A DNA stretch of 53,548 nucleotides from Oscillatoriales cyanobacterium CG2_30_40_61 (GTDB taxonomy: Bacteria > Cyanobacteriota > Cyanobacteriia > Cyanobacteriales > Microcoleaceae), in the NCBI GenBank assembly GCA_001873365.1, contig MNYZ01000056.1, positions 1 to 53,548 of the forward strand, written 5' to 3'. Each line of letters starts with the position of its first letter. Positions within the stretch are counted from its first letter, which is position 1. Below are positions 35,978-44,385 of the stretch, piece by piece. The notes below the pieces were generated by a model. The model searched no databases, was not told the DNA's origin, and saw only the letters and a program-made list of their open reading frames with translations. The translations under genes were made by a program, and so were the position numbers.

Positions 35978-36940
35978 GTGATTATTTTGTGGATAGTGGT
36001 GATTCTGGTCGGAGTTGCGATGATCGTTTGGGGGGCAGAAACCTTTGCGAAGCACTTGGGTGGTGCAGCCGTGAGGTTGCAGGTGAGTAGCTTTGCCCTG
36101 GCTCTATTACTCGCAGGAGCCGAACCTGAAGAACTTGCCACCACGATCGCGGCCACCTTAAAAGATGCACCTGCGATCGCCTTTGGTGATGTGATTGGCG
36201 CGAATATTGCTATTTGTTTAGTGGCTTTGGGGGTGGGGGCGATCATTGCGCCTCTGCCCTTTGGCAAACAAGTCATGCGCTATGCCCTATTTGCATTTCC
36301 CATTGGTGTAGCGGCGGTGGGTTTTATTTGGGATGGTCGAGTTGATCGGATTGAAGGGGCGATCTTACTTGGGCTTTATGTTCTCTATCTCGGCGTGATC
36401 TGGTTTGTGGAACGGAAGCCGCCAGCGATGGGAGAAACTGGAGCAATTGAAGAAGCAGAGGAAGAAATTGCTCACGGAGGCGAACAAAAGGGACGAGTTG
36501 GCAAAGAACTTTTATTAGTCGGTGCGGGTTTGGTGGCCATGGCGCTCGGTTCAGTGATGTTAGTGGAGGCTGTGCGCCAGATTACCGATGTTGAGTCGAT
36601 GCAAAGCACTTTATCTCTGACTGTTGTTGGTTTTGCAACTGCCTTTGAACTGGTGATTTTATGTTGGACAGCAGCACGAAAGGGTGCGACCGAAGTGGTG
36701 GTGGCGGGTGTAGTTGGTTCTTTTGCCTATAACGTGACTATGACTTTAGGAGCCGCCGCTCTGATCCGTCCTTTAAATATTGTCGATGCGACGCTCTTAC
36801 ATAAACCTGCGATCACCATGTTAATCGCCTTGGTTTTAGTAATTGCGATCGCCACTCCTAAAAAGCAAATTAGCCAAAAATCAGGATGGTTTCTCGTTGC
36901 TTCCTATCCATTGTTTCTAGCAGGAATGCTTTTACTGTAA
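35978..36940 (+). CDS. CaCA-superfamily sodium/calcium exchanger-like antiporter
   Basis: The 320-residue membrane protein has about ten helices and two internal repeats. The first alpha repeat reads AGAEPEELATTIAATLKDAP with GDVIGANIAICLVALG; the second reads FATAFELVILCWTAARKGAT with VVGSFAYNVTMTLG. This is the calcium/cation antiporter fold, although both motifs differ from the usual G(N/T)S-x-PE form. A hydrophilic acidic loop (EEAEEEIAHGGEQKG) joins the halves. GTG at 35978 is chosen because GGGAGG lies seven bases upstream; a TTG fifteen bases earlier is inside that site. It is divergent from the fluoride operon. The cation is unknown. Confidence 0.82.
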   Translation: MIILWIVVILVGVAMIVWGAETFAKHLGGAAVRLQVSSFALALLLAGAEPEELATTIAATLKDAPAIAFGDVIGANIAICLVALGVGAIIAPLPFGKQVMRYALFAFPIGVAAVGFIWDGRVDRIEGAILLGLYVLYLGVIWFVERKPPAMGETGAIEEAEEEIAHGGEQKGRVGKELLLVGAGLVAMALGSVMLVEAVRQITDVESMQSTLSLTVVGFATAFELVILCWTAARKGATEVVVAGVVGSFAYNVTMTLGAAALIRPLNIVDATLLHKPAITMLIALVLVIAIATPKKQISQKSGWFLVASYPLFLAGMLLL

Positions 36941-36989
36941 TTCCAATTCAACAAAAATAAAATTATGAAAGTATGGTCGGATTCACCAT

Positions 36990-37020
36990 ATTTAAAGACT
37001 TTAAAGCCAGAAGTTAGCCA
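36990..37020 (+). repeat. Right 31-bp direct repeat flanking the fluoride island
   Basis: This copy has 29 of 31 bases in common with the end of the nuclease-like gene at 30371-30401. It would encode FKDFKARS plus stop, but no gene body precedes it. Confidence 0.85.
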
Positions 37021-37106
37021 AATGTCCCCGAATCTGCAACAATATTAGAATCCCTGATCGGAATAGATTGGGGAATCTGGTTTTTTTAGTAAAGTCAAAA
37101 ATAGTG

Positions 37107-37553
37107 ATGAAAGTTTATCGTTCAATTTTGGCCTGTGTCTTAGTCCTAGTCACAACGTTTGTGGTCGGTTGCAGTTCTCCAAAGGCGGCAATTCCCACCA
37201 CCTACACGGAAATTCAAATTCAACAGATCCAAAAACATAACACGGATATTTTAGCCCTGCGCGATCGCTTTACTACCGAACTTCCCCGGTATATTAGCGC
37301 TCGGAATTGGGTACAAGTGGATACCTTTGTACATGGGCCATTGGGTTCATTGTTGCAAGAAATGAATTATATTACTAAAAATTTGTTGCCCGATGCCCAG
37401 CCGAAAGCTCGTGAATTGTCCAGAGAAGTGTTTGAACATTTAGTTACGGTTTCCAAAGCCGCAGAAGCCCGTGATCCCATTCAAGCGGCATCAGGATATC
37501 AGGAAGCACTCAAAGATTTAGATTCATTTTTGAGTTTAGTTCCTAACGCTTAA
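37107..37553 (+). CDS. psbQ: Photosystem II protein PsbQ (CyanoQ)
   Basis: The 148-residue lipoprotein is the extrinsic PSII subunit CyanoQ, which stabilises the oxygen-evolving complex on the lumenal side. The N-terminal signal ends at a lipobox VVGCSS (Cys23). The helical bundle carries ARNWVQVDTFVHGPLGSLLQ, ARELSREVFEHLVTVSKAAEA and YQEALKDLDSFLSLVP, blocks typical of CyanoQ. The ATG before KVYRSIL is chosen because it begins the signal peptide. Confidence 0.85.
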   Translation: MKVYRSILACVLVLVTTFVVGCSSPKAAIPTTYTEIQIQQIQKHNTDILALRDRFTTELPRYISARNWVQVDTFVHGPLGSLLQEMNYITKNLLPDAQPKARELSREVFEHLVTVSKAAEARDPIQAASGYQEALKDLDSFLSLVPNA

Positions 37554-37565
37554 TTAAACTCAATA

Positions 37566-37745
37566 TTTTGTTGTTGCGTTGTTGCGCTTTAGCGCGCTCT
37601 TTTATTTCCGTTGTTGCGCTTGGGCGCTCTTTTATTTCTCAGGGCTTCACCCCAATAACGGATAAAAATAAGGGCTAAAGCCCAACAACTTATAAGAGGG
37701 GCTAAAGCCCAACAACTTATAAGAGGGGCTAAAGCCCAACAACGT
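37566..37745. repeat. GTTGTTGCGC and GGGCTAAAGCCCAACAAC repeats
   Basis: Two GTTGTTGCGCTT-GGCGCTCTTTTATTT units are followed by a tandem AAGAGGGGCTAAAGCCCAACAACTTAT unit in about two and a half copies. GGGCT-AGCCC stems occur in each. The tract separates psbQ from the oxidoreductase gene. Confidence 0.8.
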
Positions 37746-37761
37746 TTTTTTAAGATTTTTT

Positions 37762-38883
37762 ATGAATCATATTGTTATTATTGGTTGCGGTGTAGTCGGG
37801 GCTACCATTGCCTATGAACTCTCCCAAAATCCTGATTTAAAGATTACTGTTATTGATCAAAATCCTCCGGCTCAAGGCTCAACGGGCGCAGCCCTGGGGG
37901 TTTTGATGGGAATTATTAGCCAAAAAATAAAGGGACGAGCCTGGCGACTGCGAGAGTTTAGTATGCAGCGTTATGAAAGTTTAATTCCTGAATTGGAAGC
38001 AATTACAGGTAAAATTATTCCTTTTAATCGTCAAGGTATTTTATTATTATCCTATGAAGAAGATGAATTAGAAAAATGGCAAAATTTAATTGCTTTACGG
38101 CGTTCTCAAGGATTAGAATTGCAATGGTTAGATCAAGATCAAGTTAAGGTTAAATATCCCCAGATTAATCCTGAAAAACTATTAGGTGCAGTCTATTCTC
38201 CCCAGGATCGACAAGTTGATCCAACAGCCTTAACTTTGGCTTTAGTTGAGGCGGCTAAAAGTCGAGGTGTGACGTTTCAATTCGGGATAAAAGTAGAATC
38301 TTTGGAAATAGTAAAAACGGCAAATAATCAGCAAGTTTGTCAACAGATAAAAACCAGTACAGGAGAATTAAATATTGATTGGGTTGTGATGGCTGCGGGG
38401 TTGGGAACAACACGGTTAATTTCTGATATTGCTGTAGAAAATAATCGGGAAAAATTGATTAATATTCGTCCAGTTTTAGGACAGGCTTTGCAAGTTAGTT
38501 GTCTTCAACCCCTAGGAAATTTAGGATTTGAACCCGTAATTACGGGGAATGATATTCATGTTGTACCATTAGGAAATGCGGAATATTGGATTGGGGCGAC
38601 GGTGGAATTTCCCGAACACGGAGATGAAATTTTAGCTAATTCTGAACTATTGGATTTAGTCTTAAAAGGTGCGATCGCAATATGTCCGGCTTTGGAAAAT
38701 GCAACTATTATTAAGCAATGGTCGGGGTTACGTCCGCGCCCTGACGGGATTCCAGCCCCGGTGATTGGGAATTTACCCGGGTTTAAGAATATTCTATTGG
38801 CTACTGGACATTATCGCAATGGTGTGTTATTAGCACCAGCAACGGCGGATCAAATTCGCGAGATGATCGGGGTTGAGGGTTAA
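37762..38883 (+). CDS. FAD-dependent oxidoreductase, glycine oxidase/DadA-like
   Basis: The 373-residue flavoenzyme belongs to the DAO family. The dinucleotide-binding motif IVIIGCGVVGATIAYELSQ is at the N-terminus, and the C-terminal block LRPRPDGIPAPVIGNLPGF with ATGHYRNGVLLAPATA is the flavin/substrate motif of ThiO-type glycine oxidases and D-amino acid dehydrogenases. ThiO supplies iminoglycine for thiamine synthesis; no thiazole synthase is fused or adjacent, so the substrate is open. Confidence 0.85.
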   Translation: MNHIVIIGCGVVGATIAYELSQNPDLKITVIDQNPPAQGSTGAALGVLMGIISQKIKGRAWRLREFSMQRYESLIPELEAITGKIIPFNRQGILLLSYEEDELEKWQNLIALRRSQGLELQWLDQDQVKVKYPQINPEKLLGAVYSPQDRQVDPTALTLALVEAAKSRGVTFQFGIKVESLEIVKTANNQQVCQQIKTSTGELNIDWVVMAAGLGTTRLISDIAVENNREKLINIRPVLGQALQVSCLQPLGNLGFEPVITGNDIHVVPLGNAEYWIGATVEFPEHGDEILANSELLDLVLKGAIAICPALENATIIKQWSGLRPRPDGIPAPVIGNLPGFKNILLATGHYRNGVLLAPATADQIREMIGVEG

Positions 38884-39100
38884 AAAAAGGTGGGATCTAA
38901 AATAAATCAACCCGCAGCAGGGTGACAAGATTGCCATAAACCCGTCAAATCTCTCTGAGTATAAATACTCGATCTGGTTTTTTTCAAAAAAGCTGTAGCT
39001 TACGTTACAAAATTTTAAGATTTTTACCTATTTCATCCACTTTCAATCAAAGCAACTATATAATAGAGGGGTAAGCACAAAAGATTATCTAAAAAAGTCC

Positions 39101-39256
39101 ATGTTAAACACAAACCTACGCAGAAACTCCATTAAACTGTCTGATGTCCACCGGGCCAATATCCAAAAAAGACTGGAACACCGCTTAGAAGTCGCTAGAG
39201 CCAATGGAGATGAGAATTTGATTCGTGTTCTCGAAGCTGAAATGCGCCAGGTCTAA
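39101..39256 (+). CDS. Small conserved-looking 51-residue protein
   Basis: ATG to TAA encodes 51 residues, starting MLNTNLRRNSIKLSDVHRAN, with QKRLEHRLEVARANGDENLI near the C-terminus. The protein is basic and helical. I recall similar short proteins in cyanobacteria but know no function. It is followed by an intrinsic terminator, which supports its being a true transcript unit. No strong ribosome binding site is seen. Confidence 0.6.
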   Translation: MLNTNLRRNSIKLSDVHRANIQKRLEHRLEVARANGDENLIRVLEAEMRQV

Positions 39257-39352
39257 GTTATTCCTTGATCAGATATTTGTATTCAGCTAGGCGGTGGGAA
39301 AACCCATTTCCGTTAACATTAGTCCTAGAAGAATTTATGATTAAAAATTCCT

Positions 39353-39385
39353 AAAGCCTGGTGATTTTACATAACCAGGCTTTTT
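39353..39385 (+). terminator. Intrinsic terminator of the small gene
   Basis: AAAGCCTGGT and ACCAGGCTTT form a stem around a nine-base loop, followed by a T-run. Confidence 0.85.
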
Positions 39386-39398
39386 GGTGTTTATATAT

Positions 39399-39550
39399 AG
39401 GAATAGGTAATGGGTAATACTTCGACTTCGCTCAGTAACAGGGTAATGGGTAATATAAAGAGTTTACCTCCCCTGCTCCCCCTGCGGTCACTGAGCCTGT
39501 CGAAGTGCCCCCTGCTTCCCCTGTTCCCTGTTCCCTGTTCCCTGTTCCCT
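39399..39550. repeat. Short tandem and inverted repeats before aspC
   Basis: GGTAATGGGTAATA-type heptamers, the inverted pair ACTTCGACTTCGCTCAGT and CACTGAGCCTGTCGAAGTG, and CCCTGTT tandem units fill the gap between two convergent genes. Confidence 0.75.
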
Positions 39551-39551
39551 A

Positions 39552-40721
39552 TTACCCAATTTTAGATTGAACAAATTCCTCTAAACGTTTGATGCCTTTT
39601 TCAATAGTAATTAAATCCGTTGCGTAGGATAAACGAATATGGTCATCAGTTCCAAAAGCGTGACCGGGTACGGCGGCTATGTGTTTTTCTTCTAGTAATA
39701 AATTACAGAAGTCAACGGAATTTAAACCCGTTTTGTCAATATTAATGTACATATAAAATGCCCCATCGGGTTTGAGACAACTAATCCCGGGAATTGCATT
39801 TAATAACTTGAACATTACTTCCCGTCGTTTTGCAAAAGCTAGACGCATTTCTTCTACACAATCAAGGGAGTTTTCTAAAGCGGCGATCGCACCATATTGA
39901 GCAAAAGTACAAACATTAGATGTACTATGACCTTGTATCCGAGTTGTGGCTTTAATAATATCTATATCCCCCGCTAAATATCCCAGACGCCAACCTGTCA
40001 TGGCAAAGGATTTAGCAAAACCACTACTAATTAAAGTGTATTTATAGCTTTCGGGATTAGCGGCTGCAATACTTAAATGTTGAGCATCATCATAAATAAT
40101 TTTAGAATAAATTTCATCCGAAACCACTAAAATACCCGCTTCCACAACTACTTCAGCTAAAGCGCGAATTTCCTCCGGGGTATAAACCATTCCGGTCGGG
40201 TTAGAAGGAGAATTTAAAACAAAAAGTTTGGTCTTTGGTGTAATAGTTTGGCGCAGTAATTCTGGGGTGATTTTATAACCAGTTTCTGCACCCGTTGGCA
40301 CAATAACTGGAATCCCTTCTACCAGTTTTACCATTTCAGGATAACTTAACCAATAGGGAGACGGAATAATCACTTCATCCCCAGGATCAATCACCGCCAC
40401 CATCAAATTATAGAGGGAATGTTTACCCCCATTAGTAACAATAATATTGTCACTTTTATAGTCTAAACCTGTTTCTTGACTTAAGGTTTGAGCAATTAAG
40501 GATCGTAGCTGGGGTTCCCCTGCTGCTGGGCCATAGCGAGTTTTGCCTTCATCCAGGGCTTTTTTAGCCGCAGCAACAATATGTTTCGGGGTATCGAAGT
40601 CCGGTTCGCCTACGCTAAAATTTAAGACATCCATCCCCTCAGCTTTCATTGCTTTTGCCTTCGCTGAGATCGCCAGCGTTACAGACGGTGGAACTTTTTC
40701 TACTCGCGCTGCTAGCTTCAT
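39552..40721 (-). CDS. Aspartate aminotransferase (class I/II, PLP-dependent)
   Basis: The 389-residue enzyme interconverts aspartate and oxaloacetate with 2-oxoglutarate. It shows the class I motifs: [51 protein letters not shown], the PLP lysine block [19 protein letters not shown], and the C-terminal Arg in HIRLSYA. It resembles the Ib-type cyanobacterial AspC, which may also act as a prephenate aminotransferase. The upstream region is AT-rich, with a palindrome-rich repeat further up. Confidence 0.92.
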   Translation of the reverse strand: MKLAARVEKVPPSVTLAISAKAKAMKAEGMDVLNFSVGEPDFDTPKHIVAAAKKALDEGKTRYGPAAGEPQLRSLIAQTLSQETGLDYKSDNIIVTNGGKHSLYNLMVAVIDPGDEVIIPSPYWLSYPEMVKLVEGIPVIVPTGAETGYKITPELLRQTITPKTKLFVLNSPSNPTGMVYTPEEIRALAEVVVEAGILVVSDEIYSKIIYDDAQHLSIAAANPESYKYTLISSGFAKSFAMTGWRLGYLAGDIDIIKATTRIQGHSTSNVCTFAQYGAIAALENSLDCVEEMRLAFAKRREVMFKLLNAIPGISCLKPDGAFYMYINIDKTGLNSVDFCNLLLEEKHIAAVPGHAFGTDDHIRLSYATDLITIEKGIKRLEEFVQSKIG

Positions 40722-40907
40722 ACTTTAAAAATCTGTAATTTGCTGTTTCAATCTTTAGATCTTAGGAGGGGGATTGCATAGTGGCAACCCATTTGTTATA
40801 GGATGATAACATTATATTATAATAATTGCTAGTATTTTTCTACAACAAATCTTAATCTGTTGAGGTTAAGGAGCGATTATTTAGGGTTAAATATTAAGAA
40901 AAATTCA

Positions 40908-41164
40908 AGAAACCGGGTTTCTGCTGTAATCTTTGATCCTTAACAGAAATTTTGTTAAAGAACAAGAAACCGGGTTTCTGCTGTAATCTTTGATCCTTAA
41001 CAGAAATTTTGTAGAAACCCGGTTTCTGAGTAGAAACCGGGTTTCTGCTGTAATCTTTGATCCTTAACAGAAATTTTGTAGAAACCCGGTTTCTGAGTAG
41101 AAACCGGGTTTCTACTGTAATCTTTGATGCTTAATAGAAATTTTGTTAAAGAAACCCGGTTTCT
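40908..41164. repeat. Tandem 57-67 bp repeat containing AGAAACCGGGTTTCT palindrome
   Basis: Four units begin at 40908, 40965, 41032 and 41099. Each has AGAAACCGGGTTTCT, then CTGTAATCTTTGATCCTTAA and CAGAAATTTTGT. Units 3 and 4 also carry an extra inverted GTAGAAACCCGGTTTCTGA. The last unit runs into the stop codon of the DUF928 gene. The rest of the 440-bp gap before aspC shows nothing I can name. Confidence 0.9.
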
Positions 41165-41906
41165 AGGGTTGACAACAAGGACTTAAGGGTTCATTAGCTA
41201 AACTTTCTAACCCAATAGAATTTAATAACTCTTTCCACTCCTGTAAAATCTTTGGATCTTGAGGTTTTTCCTGCCGCAATACTGCTAATAAAGTTACGGT
41301 TTCATACCATAATCCGTTTTGAGCATAAACTTGAATTTGTTCTAGGGGTGTAGTAGCTTTTTCTAACTGACGAATTAAGGTTTCATTGGGGTTAATTCGG
41401 GCGATCGCCCCTTCAACCATATCATCCTCAGCCCGCAATCTGGGATTACACTGATAGAAAAATTGCCAACGATATTGTTTACCCACTTCTAACATCGGTG
41501 CAGATTGGGGTAACTTAAATTTGACGATTCCAGGGGTTCCCGTCAAAGGCATTTTCTGTTTAAATATTTGATTATCTTCTTCATCTAACAAAACAAATTC
41601 TACCTCTCTAGGGGGAGTTGAACTGTAGGGAACATAAATCATAAATGTGGGATATCCTGATAAGGTTAACCCTATATTATTTTCAGGAATTAATGCAGTT
41701 AAGGGTTGAGAAACCGCCGGACAATTGGTGCGACTGGATGAACCTTGACGATCTTCAGTGGTGGATTCATCCTGATCTGGAGGTTGAAATTCAACGGCGA
41801 CTTCTTGAGCAGATAAAGGGTGTTGGGCAACCCCAGATTTTGTTGGATTTAATGCCATTAAAATTCCGGCTAAAACAAATAATAAAAATAACTTTAGGTG
41901 CTTCAT
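41163..41906 (-). CDS. DUF928 domain protein, secreted
   Basis: The 247-residue protein begins with a signal peptide (HLKLFLLFVLAGILMALNP, cleaved near SGVAQ). The mature part has the DUF928 pattern ALIPENNIGLTLSGYPTFMI, YVPYSSTP, VEFVLLDEEDNQIFKQ and YRWQFFYQCNPRLR. It belongs to a cyanobacterial family of unknown function. It is the last gene of the sigma factor-DUF1822-CHAT/CHASE2 unit, and should act outside the inner membrane. The open frame extends far upstream into the CHASE2 gene on a wrong frame, so the ATG at the signal peptide is the true start. Confidence 0.85.
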   Translation of the reverse strand: MKHLKLFLLFVLAGILMALNPTKSGVAQHPLSAQEVAVEFQPPDQDESTTEDRQGSSSRTNCPAVSQPLTALIPENNIGLTLSGYPTFMIYVPYSSTPPREVEFVLLDEEDNQIFKQKMPLTGTPGIVKFKLPQSAPMLEVGKQYRWQFFYQCNPRLRAEDDMVEGAIARINPNETLIRQLEKATTPLEQIQVYAQNGLWYETVTLLAVLRQEKPQDPKILQEWKELLNSIGLESLANEPLSPCCQP

Positions 41907-42000
41907 GGATGAGAGTAAAATCCTGTATTTTTTAGTAATTGGTGGAATTGAATCTACCTTAATATCTTTATTGACCCACAATATAGGTTTTACGCAATTC

Positions 42001-44292
42001 TTATATTTTTTTATTAAACTGCGATCGCCACACCCAAAACCCCGCTCCCACCAACCCGAATAACGCTGGAACCAAAGGAACCCAAATCGCCGCCAAAAAC
42101 AACCCCCAAGACACCGCATACAAGACGGCGGCTGTGGTTGCCAAGGTGATTATAATTCCGCGATCGCTTATAAACATAGCTAAAACCCCCCCTAACAGCG
42201 TCCACAACCCGATCCAGAGTGCATCTGTCCATTTTGACCCGACTTTTAACAACGGACGATTATCTAAAACCGCAGACAGAATTTGACTAACCATTTGCGC
42301 CTGAATTATTAATCCTCGCACTTCGTGATCTGGGCTATAAGGAGTGCGATGACCTTCATCTTTAGCGCTGGTGGCATTAACACCGATTAAAACTAATTTA
42401 TCTTTAATTAGATTGGGATCAACTTCACCATTAAGAATTTGTGTAAACGTAACTTCCGGGGCAATGGGTTCTGATAATCGATAGTTTAGCATAATTTGAT
42501 ATCCTTTTCCATCGGATTTTGGATAAAATCCGATATCAGATTCCATCGGTTTTAAAATAATATTACCCAATTTAATTTGATCTGGCGGCAGGTTTTGGGG
42601 TTGAATTCCTTGTTGTTTTAAATAATCAAAGGCGAGTTGAATTGCTAAAGAACGTTCGGTTTGACATCCTTGAGAATTATTGATAAATAAAAGTTGACGG
42701 CGTAAAATTTGATCAGGATCGCGCATCACATCATTAAATCCAACTTGCAGACTTGGAGCATCGGGGGGAGCGGGCATACCGGAATCAGTTTTATCAGGTT
42801 TTTTACAAATTAAAAATAGATTATTTTGGGTTTGAAATTGATTAATTAAGCTTTGATATCCCGGTTCAACAGGCAGATCTCGATAAAGATTTAATCCAAT
42901 AGTTCGGGGTTTATATTCAGCAAGTTTTTGTAAAAATTCAGTAAGAATTTGATCGGGAACAGTCTGGTTTACGAAGGCTTTAATTTCTGCTTCTGTGATG
43001 GTGATTAATAATAAACGATTATCCTGTTTTTCGATAGGGCGCGATCGGATCATTTGATCATAAACTTTTAACTCCCAAAATTGTAACCATCCCCCCTGAC
43101 GAATTAAACAAACTAATAGAGTAATAGTTAAACTGATAAATCCGATTTTCTTAATTTCGTTAAATTTAAAATTTGGTAACTGATATATATTTTTACGACG
43201 TTTTAAATCTTGCCAACTGACAGAAACAATGGCTGGATTTTGACAAATTACGGGCAACCAACTGCCACAGGGAAAGCGATTTTCTAAGATGTATAATCTT
43301 TCCCTCGCTTGTCGCACTGCTAAATATAAAGATTGACCTTGAGAAAATGCTTGTAAAAAATGTTTTAAAAAAGTTTGGGCTACAACATCAGGCACAGGTT
43401 CGCGCATAACAATGGTTTGGGGAATATTTAATTGAGCAAGTTCCGTGGCTAAACCTAAACCATCACAGGAATTAAAAATAGCAATTTGTAACCCTTTTTC
43501 AATCGCTTTTCTAAAAGCAGGTAATAACGTTTTAATCGAGACTTTATCTTGATGATTAATTTTAAAAGTCCCTGATTTTTCCTGTTCTTGACTTTCACTA
43601 TGTCCGGCAAAAAAGAGAATATCCCAACCTTTTGAATCCCATAAAGCCCGATCTAGTTGCTGTTGACTAGGTTCGATTAAAAATACGGTTTCTGTCTGGG
43701 GTAAAGCGGTTAAAATCCTTTGATCTTCTGTAATATCAATTCCAGTTTTATTCCCTAAAATGGCTAAAATTCGGATTTTTGAACCCGGGACGGATAGGGA
43801 GGTTTTTCGAGTGTATTGGGGCTGACTCAGGGCTAATTCGGCGCGAGGATAATCGTGAAAAAAATGCCATAATTGCCAGGGTAAATGTCGGACTTTAAAA
43901 TCAGAGGTTTCTAAAATTATTTCAATTTCATCAGTCGGTTGTAACGCCGAACGTAACTGTTGATCAATGGTACGAAATTCTTCAAAATGAAGCCATTGAT
44001 TAAACTGATGAATATATTGGGTACAGATTTCCTGAAGTTCGACTTCAGAAACATGGGTAATATCTTCTTGTTCTAATTCAATCCGAGATGAAATACCTAA
44101 AGTGTGATAGAGTTCTTGATAAATAAACCGCCAACGTTGATAAAAGGTGATCAATTCTGGTGCAGCAGGTAAACAACCGATTATTTTTATCGGACGTGGA
44201 TTTTCTGAGTCCCATAATCGTGCTGTTACTAAAGGAAATCCTGCTGTTAATGAACCTTTTCCTAAATCAAGAATAACAAATTTTTCTGTCAT
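42001..44292 (-). CDS. CHAT-CHASE2 membrane protein
   Basis: The 763-residue protein joins a cytoplasmic caspase-like CHAT domain to a CHASE2 sensor. The CHAT part (about 130-360) has the catalytic pair in ILFFAGHSES (His231) and IAIFNSCDGLGLA (Cys276). A membrane helix at about 382-400 precedes the CHASE2 domain (starting FWELKVYDQMI), which contains LVLIGVNATSAKDEGHRTPY, and three hydrophobic helices close the protein. In most CHASE2 receptors the output domain is C-terminal; here it is N-terminal. I infer an extracytoplasmic sensor that controls a protease. It follows the DUF1822 gene by 93 bp. Confidence 0.85.
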   Translation of the reverse strand: MTEKFVILDLGKGSLTAGFPLVTARLWDSENPRPIKIIGCLPAAPELITFYQRWRFIYQELYHTLGISSRIELEQEDITHVSEVELQEICTQYIHQFNQWLHFEEFRTIDQQLRSALQPTDEIEIILETSDFKVRHLPWQLWHFFHDYPRAELALSQPQYTRKTSLSVPGSKIRILAILGNKTGIDITEDQRILTALPQTETVFLIEPSQQQLDRALWDSKGWDILFFAGHSESQEQEKSGTFKINHQDKVSIKTLLPAFRKAIEKGLQIAIFNSCDGLGLATELAQLNIPQTIVMREPVPDVVAQTFLKHFLQAFSQGQSLYLAVRQARERLYILENRFPCGSWLPVICQNPAIVSVSWQDLKRRKNIYQLPNFKFNEIKKIGFISLTITLLVCLIRQGGWLQFWELKVYDQMIRSRPIEKQDNRLLLITITEAEIKAFVNQTVPDQILTEFLQKLAEYKPRTIGLNLYRDLPVEPGYQSLINQFQTQNNLFLICKKPDKTDSGMPAPPDAPSLQVGFNDVMRDPDQILRRQLLFINNSQGCQTERSLAIQLAFDYLKQQGIQPQNLPPDQIKLGNIILKPMESDIGFYPKSDGKGYQIMLNYRLSEPIAPEVTFTQILNGEVDPNLIKDKLVLIGVNATSAKDEGHRTPYSPDHEVRGLIIQAQMVSQILSAVLDNRPLLKVGSKWTDALWIGLWTLLGGVLAMFISDRGIIITLATTAAVLYAVSWGLFLAAIWVPLVPALFGLVGAGFWVWRSQFNKKI

Positions 44293-44319
44293 ATTTTATT
44301 AAGTTGCGTAGAGACGCGC

Positions 44320-44353
44320 CATGTAGAGACGTTGCAGGCAACGTCTCTACATG
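44320..44353. repeat. Perfect 16-bp inverted repeat
   Basis: CATGTAGAGACGTTGC and GCAACGTCTCTACATG are perfectly inverted around AGG-like loop bases, between the DUF1822 and CHAT-CHASE2 genes. A related GTAGAGACGCG lies beside it. It may be an RNA hairpin within the operon. Confidence 0.85.
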
Positions 44354-44385
44354 GGAATATGTAGCAAACATTAAGGGATTTCATA

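Noticed and set aside
42014-42232. A Cys- and Trp-rich N-terminal extension of the DUF928 protein and a 72-codon frame overlapping the CHASE2 gene
   Set aside because: They are out-of-frame readings of the CHASE2 coding sequence; the signal peptide ATG at 41906 is the better start.
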